From Longibacter salinarum (GTDB lineage: Bacteria; Bacteroidota; Rhodothermia; Rhodothermales; Salinibacteraceae), in contig NZ_PDEQ01000010.1 of NCBI RefSeq assembly GCF_002554795.1, forward strand, positions 1-64,000: DNA of 64,000 nucleotides, written 5' to 3'. The translations under genes were made by a program, and so were the position numbers. Positions 52,661 through 60,700 of this stretch are shown piece after piece. Each line of letters opens with the position of its first letter. Position 1 is the stretch's first letter. The notes below the pieces were generated by a model. The model saw only the letters and a program-made list of their open reading frames with translations, did no database searches and was not told where the DNA came from.

Positions 52661-52809
52661 GGCGAAGCGACCGGCTGAGCGAAACGGATTCGAGTATGTG
52701 TAGCCTCAGGATCCAAAGGCTGCTGGCAAGCTGGGGAAAGGGAGGCGAGAATCGAGGTCATCTCGATCCTCGCCCTCTGCGAGACGGTGATCGGTTATGA
52801 AGTCATCCT

Positions 52810-54894
52810 TCAGCGAAGACTCCGGCGCTTGGACGACGATTGACGAGTTAGCTCCGACTGGACGGCTCCCGGAATGCGCTTTGTGCCGTTCCCCTTCCGG
52901 AGTTGGTTGGTTCGCCGACGGATGAGCTTGGCGGGCTGCACGGTTCGCATCTTGGCGATGGTCGCATTGGGGGGCGCGGCCGACAGATCGATCCCGGTCA
53001 GAGCCTGATAGGCGTGGATGTAGCTCTTCACCTCCGAGCGCCAGTAGCGAGCCCAGTTCTTCGCCCGGTCCTGATCGATCGTCTGAACCCAGTCGCCCAG
53101 GCGGATGGACAGCAAGAGTTGCTCGCCGTACACACCGAGGTCGCGGAAGTGATTGACGGGAAGGCCGGTCCAGCCCTGCATCGTGTTCATGATGTCCACC
53201 TGTCCCATCCATTCCTCCTGATACGGCACCATCGGACGTCCGCGCAGGAACTCGCGCATCTCGTCTCGGCTCAGCATATACTGCATCGTCATCATCTCTG
53301 AGCGCGCGGTCCAGGGCAAGTCGCCGTACTGATTATGTGCTCCCTGAGCGAGCAAGATGTGAACTTCCTTCAGGGCATTCAGAAGGGCGAAGCCATCTGA
53401 GATGATGGTCGTGTTGTTGTCCTCGATGTAGAACTGGGAGCAGCGAAGGAGCAGGTTGTGGAAGGCTTCCAGAAAGTGAACACGACTGTCCGCGGTCCGC
53501 ATCTGAGGCACGGCTTTGCCTTCGAGCGCCAGCCCGTACTGGTGTGCATACTCATGCACCCGTCGCGACACCGACAGTCGCTGGAACTCGTTCTGCACAA
53601 ACCCCCAGATCAGATTGTTGAGTGGGCGCAGTGGGTCGAGCGTCAGGTTAGCGAGCGGGTCATTTTGTCTCAGACTCTTATTCTGGAATCGGAGACTGAT
53701 CGCGCTGAGCGCCTGAACGAGCATACCGGATTCGTGCCAGTACGACCAGATCAGCTCGATCATGCACGGATCCGGGTTCGAGATACCATAGCAGAACGGC
53801 GATTCCGTAAAGGCATCACTCAGGCCGTCGCTGAAGTTGGTGGTAACGACTTGCTGGATGTAGGGTAACCGGTCTCGGCCCAGAAACGTCGTCAGGTAGT
53901 CCGTTAGCTCACGCCGAATCTCTTCGTGGCTTGCGGATCGTTGGAGACGACTGCTCTCAGCCGCGAGATCCTGTTCGTAAGCGTCCGTGTCGATCGTGAT
54001 GTCACCACATCCGAAGAGCAGGAGGAACGCATCGGTGGCGACACGAAGTAGGTTGTACGCCTCCACATTCCCCGTCGTGACGAGACCAAACTTTAGCTTG
54101 TCTTGCTTGCGTCGAAGTTCTTCGGTGACGGCATTCGGTACCTGGCCGTCATTCGTGTTCTCACAAAACACCTGGTCGATGAACTCCTTGTAGGCGCCAA
54201 ATCGTAACCCGTCTGTGCGTTGCCGGATTGCGACCCACAACGCCTGGTCCCTCGTCGGGTTGGCCTCGGGTCGCGTCAGCCGAACGTCTTTTGTTTCCTC
54301 CGAGAGATTGTCGATGATGTCTGGGTCGGCATACAGGGTTTGATCCTGGATCCGGGCCACCTCAGCCAGTTCGACATCGCCCTCGGACCGGAAGATTGCT
54401 TCGATTCGTCCGACGACGTCTTCTCCCCCGGTTCCCTGGTAGAGGGGAATGGACCGATCGCCCGTTCGGGACAGCTCGCGTCCGGGGAGTGGGGAAATCA
54501 CGACGGGGAAGCGGCCGTTGGATTGGGCTTGTTCGTCGGATCGGGCCAGCGCACCGGAAAACGTACCATCCTTCTTCTTCGGAAAGATTCGGAAGAACAC
54601 GCTCGGGGTGACGGTCGGATCGGCAAGAGCGGTGTTTGGGATAACAAAATCATCGAAGACGAATCGGAAGGAATCGTCTCCAGTCGATTGCGAGTCCGTA
54701 TCTGGAATTAGGGCGACGGTTGCGAGTGCATTATCGACACCGGCAGTCCGTACATCCGCTGCGAAGACGGCAAGATGAAGCGCTGGAAGCGTGTCTGGTG
54801 TAATCGATTCCTCTCGGGACTCGATGGTGCGAAACGCTTGTGGCTGCAGGAAGACCGAGCCCGTGATTGTATATGTCGGGGTAGGATCAGGCAT
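52810..54894 (-). CDS. Large protein of unknown family with beta-sandwich N-terminus, 694 residues
   Basis: No known family can be assigned. Residues about 1-140 look like one or two beta-sandwich domains (YTITGSVFLQPQAF, LHLAVFAADVRTAG, FRFVFDDFVIPN). From about 190 on, the protein is long and helical, with many aromatic residues and well-formed segments such as ELIWSYWHESGMLVQALSAI, LDPLRPLNNLIWGFVQNE, DSRVHFLEAFHNLLLRCSQF, LPWTARSEMMTMQYML and NWARYWRSEVKSYIHAYQAL. The last 45 residues are Arg/Lys-rich. Such dense motifs indicate strong conservation. There is no signal peptide. It lies 57 bp after the zincin-like gene and is probably co-transcribed. Confidence 0.75.
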   Translation of the reverse strand: MPDPTPTYTITGSVFLQPQAFRTIESREESITPDTLPALHLAVFAADVRTAGVDNALATVALIPDTDSQSTGDDSFRFVFDDFVIPNTALADPTVTPSVFFRIFPKKKDGTFSGALARSDEQAQSNGRFPVVISPLPGRELSRTGDRSIPLYQGTGGEDVVGRIEAIFRSEGDVELAEVARIQDQTLYADPDIIDNLSEETKDVRLTRPEANPTRDQALWVAIRQRTDGLRFGAYKEFIDQVFCENTNDGQVPNAVTEELRRKQDKLKFGLVTTGNVEAYNLLRVATDAFLLLFGCGDITIDTDAYEQDLAAESSRLQRSASHEEIRRELTDYLTTFLGRDRLPYIQQVVTTNFSDGLSDAFTESPFCYGISNPDPCMIELIWSYWHESGMLVQALSAISLRFQNKSLRQNDPLANLTLDPLRPLNNLIWGFVQNEFQRLSVSRRVHEYAHQYGLALEGKAVPQMRTADSRVHFLEAFHNLLLRCSQFYIEDNNTTIISDGFALLNALKEVHILLAQGAHNQYGDLPWTARSEMMTMQYMLSRDEMREFLRGRPMVPYQEEWMGQVDIMNTMQGWTGLPVNHFRDLGVYGEQLLLSIRLGDWVQTIDQDRAKNWARYWRSEVKSYIHAYQALTGIDLSAAPPNATIAKMRTVQPAKLIRRRTNQLRKGNGTKRIPGAVQSELTRQSSSKRRSLR

Positions 54895-54951
54895 GGGTTT
54901 CGATTGGGTTGAAAGACGGAAAATGGCCTGGATACGTCCTCGAAATTGTCG

Positions 54952-56322
54952 CTAGTGGGTAGGTGCTTTCGGGATCTCCTTCGGCAGGCGGGTTCGGTCT
55001 GGGTGGAGAGTCGAGCGGAGGGCCCAGTAGTTGAGCAGTCGCGCGAGGAGTTGTCCCTCGGCGTCTGCGCTGATGCGCCCGTCCGCTTTTGCCTGGCCGA
55101 GAACGGCAAACACGAGGGACGGGTCGTGTCTGATCATTTGCTCGACATCACCTTGCCATCGGGGCCAGAGCGAGCGGAACAGTCTGGGCTGTCGCTCGGG
55201 TACCGGGAATAGCGTTTCAAGCGCTCGCCCCTTCATTCTCGCGGGCCGGTGACTCCGCAGAGCGCGAACGAATGTGGGCATGTGCCGATGAACGGCCGCG
55301 AACACATTTCGCTCTCGCTTTCGTGCCTCCCGCAGCGGATAGTACCGGTGCCATGACGCCTCCAGCCGATCCCACTGCGGGTCCGGGAAGAGCTGCCGCC
55401 CCATCTCGCAACTGAGCAGCACGCGCACCCACGGCGGTGGATGGGGGTCGTCTGCTCCCAATCGGAAAACGAACGCTCGCGGTAGCGCCACCACCCCCAT
55501 GAGCCCCAGTGTGCTGCCTACGCCGAGTTGTGCGATCGCCCATAGATCAGCGATAATCTCGGAAATCCACCGCTCCCAGTAGATCCAGATGGCTTCTGAA
55601 CGGGATCGCCGGTTCAGGTCGTAGCGAATCGAACTCACAAGGTCCAGAAGGGCTGCCCCCTGATGTCCGACTTCGTGGAGAAGGGAAGACGCGATGCCAC
55701 TGCCGATCATCCGTTCGCGCGGTACTCGAATAATCGCGACAGGGTTACGTCCACCGCCGGGGAGGCGCGTCCGGGCCCGCCGAATGGCCGCTCCCTGTCC
55801 GCGGTCGAGGTAGCACAGCACGGGCGGTGGGCGATACGGAGCTCCTGGAAGAGCGAGCGCGCGGGCTGCGACCGTATCGAGTCCTCCCAGACGAGCGCCG
55901 TGGTCGTGTTCGCTTCGCTGCGTCAGTACGTCGGCAAACAGATCGAACTGCGTCAGCACGCGATTGAACATCAGCTTCAGGTGCACGAACCGCCCGTGTG
56001 CACGATTGGCGGACGTTCGTCGGCCCGTTGGACTGTCGAGCCATCGCAGGTACTCCTCGACACGTCTTCGCAGGTGTTTTCGACCCTGTACGAGATAGCG
56101 TTCGATCGCCTGCTGGGTGACCGGCCCGGGAGCAGCTGCGGGCGTCATCGGCATCAGCAGCGCAAACGGCTTCACGCGCGACAGCCGATCCAGCAGAGCA
56201 AGGGCTTCTTGTCGAAGCAACTCGTGGGATGAAAGGGTAGACGGACGAGGCATTGGAAGCGAAGGCATTGGAGAACAGGCCGGCGGACTGTACCCGACCG
56301 TCGGGTGGGTCCGATGCGTCAT
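54952..56322 (-). CDS. HExxH zincin-like protein of unknown substrate
   Basis: 456 residues from the first ATG; Met 19 or 24 could also start. The motif HEVGH (216-220) is followed about 35 residues later by WISEIIADLWAI, whose Glu (255) or Asp (259) could be the third zinc ligand, as in gluzincins. A Pro-rich segment precedes it. The C-terminal half is helical and Arg-rich (MKGRALETLFPVPERQPRLF), ending with a segment like a terB-type helical bundle (FAVLGQAKADGRISADAEGQ). No signal peptide is seen. It follows the polyacidic gene by 29 bp and so is very likely in the same transcript. A protease that processes or activates a partner is the simplest guess. Confidence 0.7.
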   Translation of the reverse strand: MTHRTHPTVGYSPPACSPMPSLPMPRPSTLSSHELLRQEALALLDRLSRVKPFALLMPMTPAAAPGPVTQQAIERYLVQGRKHLRRRVEEYLRWLDSPTGRRTSANRAHGRFVHLKLMFNRVLTQFDLFADVLTQRSEHDHGARLGGLDTVAARALALPGAPYRPPPVLCYLDRGQGAAIRRARTRLPGGGRNPVAIIRVPRERMIGSGIASSLLHEVGHQGAALLDLVSSIRYDLNRRSRSEAIWIYWERWISEIIADLWAIAQLGVGSTLGLMGVVALPRAFVFRLGADDPHPPPWVRVLLSCEMGRQLFPDPQWDRLEASWHRYYPLREARKRERNVFAAVHRHMPTFVRALRSHRPARMKGRALETLFPVPERQPRLFRSLWPRWQGDVEQMIRHDPSLVFAVLGQAKADGRISADAEGQLLARLLNYWALRSTLHPDRTRLPKEIPKAPTH

Positions 56323-56351
56323 TCACGCACAGAAGCGACACCTCCTCAGGT

Positions 56352-57302
56352 CTAGAAGAAAAACTCCTTGTCCGCCCCGTTCTTCTTCGCCAACCCAGGA
56401 GCGTGCTTCGCCGAGGCTTTCTTAATTGCCTGCTTCGCCACCGTTTTCGCGGGGAGCATTTTGGGTGCCTCCATGGCTTCTCGCGTGGCTTCGCCTGCCA
56501 GTCTCACGTAGCGGCGGGCCACTTCGAACTCCTGATCTTCTGGGCTCAGACCTTCGAGCTCGAGGCCGAATGCGTCCGAAGCCAGCTTTCCGAATCGCCC
56601 TCCATAGTGCCGACCGCGGCGACCGAAGAACTCTCCGCCGATGTCGCGTCCGAGTGCGGGGAGCACCTGTCGTCCCGTGTACCGTAATCCGCGCGTCAGA
56701 GCACGTCCTGTGCGCGATCGCATGAAGCGACGGCCGTACCGCTGGATGCCGGGAGAGGGGCGTCGGCGACGGTAGCGGCGGCGAGGAGACCGGTACGTGC
56801 GTCGACGGCTGTGCGGGTGACGGCGTCTCCGCCTTCTTCGTCTCCTTCGTCGGCGCCGTTTGCCTCCTCCGAACAGTCCCTTCACGGCTTTGCCGGCGAA
56901 CTTGGCCGCTTTCGGCAGAATTTTTTTCGCTGCACCGATCGCGACAGGAGCCAGAGCAGATGCAATGGTGCCGAGGAACTGGTCCATATCCTCGTCATCT
57001 TGCACGGTCAGCAGCTCGGCGGCAAGCTCCATCTCCGTCTGTTCGTCGAAGGGGCCCGGCATGTCATACTCGAACTCGTCGTAGTCGGAGTCATACTCAA
57101 ATTCGAACTCGTCATCGTCCTCGTCGTCGTAATCCGCTTCCCACTCGTACTCGAATTCGTCGTCTTCGTCGTCCTCGTCAAGAATGGCATCCAGATCGGA
57201 CTCGTATTCGAACTCGAATTCGTCGTAGTCTCCGTCGTATTCCATTTCCAACTCTCCGTATTCGTCAGGGTGCTCCAGGGTCGTGCGGTCCAGGTCGTGC
57301 AT
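56352..57302 (-). CDS. Polyacidic/polyarginine protein, first gene of the sigma-54-linked set
   Basis: With ATG 57302 (MHDLDRTTLEHPDEYGELEM) the protein has 316 residues. Residues 1-108 are almost only Asp, Glu, Tyr and Phe in repeats like DEFEFEYESD. A hydrophobic Ala/Gly helix follows (about 109-146, FLGTIASALAPVAIGAAKK), then 13 Arg in a row (about 149-161) and an Arg/Tyr/Gly-rich part to about 240. The C-terminus is an ordinary helical domain (LSPEDQEFEVARRYVRLAGE) with a Lys-rich end. The Arg run uses six different codons, so it is not a simple DNA expansion. A sigma-54-like promoter lies upstream. Opposite charges in one chain could drive condensation or carry cargo. Confidence 0.75.
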   Translation of the reverse strand: MHDLDRTTLEHPDEYGELEMEYDGDYDEFEFEYESDLDAILDEDDEDDEFEYEWEADYDDEDDDEFEFEYDSDYDEFEYDMPGPFDEQTEMELAAELLTVQDDEDMDQFLGTIASALAPVAIGAAKKILPKAAKFAGKAVKGLFGGGKRRRRRRRRRRRRRHPHSRRRTYRSPRRRYRRRRPSPGIQRYGRRFMRSRTGRALTRGLRYTGRQVLPALGRDIGGEFFGRRGRHYGGRFGKLASDAFGLELEGLSPEDQEFEVARRYVRLAGEATREAMEAPKMLPAKTVAKQAIKKASAKHAPGLAKKNGADKEFFF

Positions 57303-57383
57303 TGTATTTTTTGGTCTGGTTGAAATGGCCGTGTGGAAGCTTGCTCGGGCACGTCGATCCGCTTCGGATGTGCGAACCTGTAT

Positions 57384-57399
57384 TTCAAGCGGTGTGCCA
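57384..57399 (-). promoter_or_regulatory. Sigma-54-like -24/-12 promoter of the polyacidic operon
   Basis: On the minus strand TGGCACA-CCGC-TTGAA matches TGGCACG-N4-TTGCA with exact spacing. The -24 GG is present; the -12 GC reads GA. It lies about 82 bp before the start at 57302, which fits with a sigma-54 activator in the same locus. Confidence 0.55.
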
Positions 57400-57418
57400 T
57401 AGCCATAAATAGCTGCCT

Positions 57419-57456
57419 GGGCTGTCTGGGGATGGTTTTTGTGAAGGTGACAGCCC
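57419..57456. promoter_or_regulatory. Inverted repeat upstream of the sigma-54-like promoter
   Basis: GGGCTGTC (57419-57426) and GACAGCCC (57449-57456) are perfect complements with a 22-bp spacer. They start 20 bp upstream of the -24 box. This is a candidate upstream site for the activator. Confidence 0.45.
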
Positions 57457-57553
57457 GTTGGGTGCGAAGTCGATTTCGGCGAATCGGGGACGGAGCGGAG
57501 GTTTGCGAACCATTTTTCGCAGCTCGTACCGCTTGAGTCACATCGGTGAACAC

Positions 57554-57586
57554 GTAAAACGCCCCACAGCCGGGAAGCCGTGGGGC
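57554..57586 (-). terminator. Second terminator downstream of the oxoglutarate dehydrogenase gene
   Basis: On the minus strand TGCCCCACGGC and CGGCTGTGGGGCG pair around TTCC (one mismatch in the stem) and are followed by TTTTAC. It insulates the polyacidic operon promoter from read-through. Confidence 0.7.
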
Positions 57587-57664
57587 ATTGGGGGAGGAGA
57601 GCGATTGGGGCGGTCGATAGAGAAAGCGGGGTACCTCCGTGGCAACTCGACGCGGAGCTGTAGT

Positions 57665-57720
57665 GCCCAACGCCGAAACGCCGCAACGTTTCAACGCTCC
57701 AACGGGTGAACGTTAAAACG
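57665..57720. repeat. Octamer array ending in AACG, seven units
   Basis: GCCCAACG, CCGAAACG, CCGCAACG, TTTCAACG, CTCCAACG, GGTGAACG, TTAAAACG: seven 8-bp units, six ending in AACG and one in AAACG. It lies between two terminators; same family as 11919-11958. Confidence 0.8.
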
Positions 57721-57752
57721 CCCGCCCCGGCCGGAAGCCAGAGCGGGCATAG
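57716..57752 (-). terminator. First terminator after the oxoglutarate dehydrogenase gene
   Basis: On the minus strand GCCCGCTCTGGC and its partner GGCCGGGGCGGGC flank a TTCC loop, followed by GTTTTAAC. Confidence 0.75.
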
Positions 57753-57778
57753 CATCCACTCGAATGTTGAGCGTCGGT

Positions 57779-60700
57779 TTAGGCGTCGAGGCCGAGTGCG
57801 GCCATGACCACTTTCTCTTGCTCGTGCTTATGCACCTTGGCGGAGCCGGTGGCCGGGCTGGCGCTGGCGGGGCGTCCGACGTACTGGACCTGCTCCTCGC
57901 ACGTGCCGTGGATGTCGGCCAGCAGCTCGTCCAGGCGCCAGCGGAGGAAGGACCAAGCGCCCATGTTCTGCGGCTCTTCCTGGACCCAGAACGTTTCCGC
58001 ATCCTGGTAGCGCTCAAGCTGCTCACAGAGATCCTCTTCCGGGAACGGATAGAACTGCTCGACCCGGGTGATGGCCACTTTGTTCTGCAACTCGTCGTGG
58101 TTTTCAAGCTCCTTGACGAGGTCGTAGTAGACCTTGCCGCTGCAGATGAGGTGACGCTCCGTGGTCGACGGATCCGTCTCAGCCGGGATGACTTCCTGCA
58201 CGCCGCCGTCCGTGAGTTCGTCGGGCGTCGACACGCACATCGGGTGACGCAGAAGACTCTTCGGCGTCATGACGATGAGCGGCTTCTTGACGTCGCGCTT
58301 GACCTGGCGGCGAAGGGCATGGAAGTAGTTCGCCGGGGTGGAGAAGTTGGCGACGACCATGTTCTGCTCGGCGCAGAGCTGCAGGAAGCGCTCGAGGCGG
58401 GCGGAGGAGTGCTCCGGTCCCTGACCCTCGAAGCCGTGCGGCAGCAGTGCGACGAGGCTGGAGGTCTGTCCCCATTTCTCCTCGGCGGCGCTGATGAACT
58501 GGTCCCAGATGATCTGTGCGCCGTTGGCGAAGTCACCGAACTGCGCCTCCCACATGACGAGCGCCGACGGGTCGGCCACTGAGTAGCCGTATTCGAAGCC
58601 GAGGACGGCGTACTCCGACAGCAGGCTATCGTAAATCAACAGAGGCGCCTGATCGGGCGAGAGATTATTGACCGGGGTGTACTCGTCGCCGTTCTCCTGA
58701 TCGATCAGCACAGCATGGCGCTGACTGAACGTGGCGCGTCGCGAGTCCTGACCGGTCAGGCGGATCTTGGTGCCTTCCTGAAGAAGCGACCCGAAGGCGA
58801 GGATTTCAGAGAACGCCCAGTTGATCCGTTCCTGCTCGTAGAAGAGGTCATCCCGCTTCGCGAACTGACGCTTCAGCTTGGGATGGACGTTGAAGTCGTC
58901 CGGCAGGTTGGTCAGTGCATCGACGACGCGCTCAAGATGATCGCGCTTCGCCCGGGTGTCGACCTCGGGGAGGCGGGCATCCGCCTTGCGGCGTGCTTTG
59001 CGCTCGATCGTCGTCTCTGCGTCCTTCTCCTCAAGATCCTTCGTACGGTCGAAGGCCTCCTGCAGGCGGTCGCGATAATCGTCGAGCATCTGCTCGGCCT
59101 CGTCCGGCTCCAGTTCGCCGCGGCGGAGCAGGAGCTCCGTGTAGAGCTTGCGGGGCGAGCGCTTCTCCTCAATCTTCTCGTAGAGGAGCGGCTGCGTGAA
59201 GGTCGGCTCGTCGCCCTCGTTGTGGCCGTGGACGCGGTAGCACATCATGTCGATGACCACATCCTTGTTGAAGCGCTGCCGGTATTCGAAGGCAAGGCGC
59301 GCGATGCGTACGCAGGCTTCGGGATCGTCGCCGTTGACGTGGAAGATCGGCGCCTCGATGGCACGTGCCAGATCCGTCGCGTATGTCGACGAGCGAGCGT
59401 CTTCCGGGACGGTGGTAAAGCCGATCTGGTTGTTGATGACCAGGTGGACCGTGCCGCCGGTCTTGTAGCCGCGGAGCTGGCTCAGGTTGAGCGTTTCTGC
59501 AACCACACCCTGCCCCGGGAACGCCGCGTCGCCGTGGACGAGGAGCGGGAAGACCTTGTCGTAGTACTCGCCGTCCGTGTTGGACGGGTGGTCGCCGCGC
59601 ATCAGGTTCTGCTTCGCGCGCACCATGCCTTCCACCGTCGGGTTGACGGCCTCGAGGTGGCTCGGGTTGGAGGCGAGCGTGACGTCGATGTCTTCGCCGT
59701 CCATCGACGTGAAGGTGCCCTCGTTGCCAAGGTGGTACTTCACGTCGCCCGATCCCTGCGTCGTGTTGGGGTCGATGCTTCCCTCAAACTCGGAGAAGAT
59801 CTGCTCGTACGGCTTGCCGATAATATTGGCGAGCACGTTGAGGCGGCCCCGGTGAGCCATGCCCATGACGACCTCCTCGAGCCCCTGATTGGCGGCGTCG
59901 GAGAGGATGGTGTCGACGATCGGAATCATCGTCTCGCCACCCTCCAGCGAGAAGCGCTTGTGCCCGATATACTTCGTGTGCAGGAAGCGCTCGAACGACT
60001 CCGCCGCGTTGAGCTTCTGCATGATCCGAAGCCGCTCTTCTTTCGAGAGCGTCGGCTCGTCGTTTTGCGGCTCGATGCGGCTCTGGATCCACTTCTTCTC
60101 TTCCGGATCGGAGAGGTGCATGAAGGCCGTGCCGATCTTCCGCGTGTAGGCTTCGCGGAGGACCTTCAGGATCTCGCGGAGGGGAAGGCGTTCTTCTCCG
60201 CCCAGACCGCCGGTGATGAACTCGCGGTCGAGGTCCCAGACGGTGAGGCCGTACGTGGCGGGATCGAGCTCGGTGTGGTATTGCCACTCGTAGCCGAGCG
60301 GGTTCGTGTCCGCCTGCAAGTGGCCGCGGACGCGGTACGCGCGAATGAGCTGCAGGACCGACGCTTGTTTCTCCGTCATGTCCAGCTCATTCTGCTGGCC
60401 GGGCTGACCGAGTTGCGGAGTCGAGTCGCTGAGCATGCGGAACGGTTGGTACGGCACGCCCAGATCCGAGAAGAGCTGGTTGTAGAAGTCGTGCTGCCCC
60501 ATGAGCTGCTCCTCAATGTAGTTGAGGAACGCGCCGCTTTCCGCACCCTGGATGACGCGGTGGTCGTACGTGGACGTGAGCGTCATGACCGGCGAAATAC
60601 CCGCTTTGCTCACCACGCTGTCGGCGTATCCGCGGTACTCCGGCGGGTAGCCGATCGCGCCAGCACCAACGATGACGCCCTGTCCCGGCATGAGGCGCGC

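Noticed and set aside
57665-57720. CRISPR array
   Set aside because: The unit is only 8 bp, with no spacers or cas genes; it belongs to the octamer repeat class.
57303-57755. N-terminal extension of the polyacidic protein
   Set aside because: The open frame crosses two terminators, the octamer array and the sigma-54-like promoter; ATG 57302 fits the promoter and the acidic repeat.
50156-57755. Prophage or contractile injection system
   Set aside because: No sheath, tube, baseplate, integrase or attachment repeats are visible; the set is treated as a separate, unnamed system.
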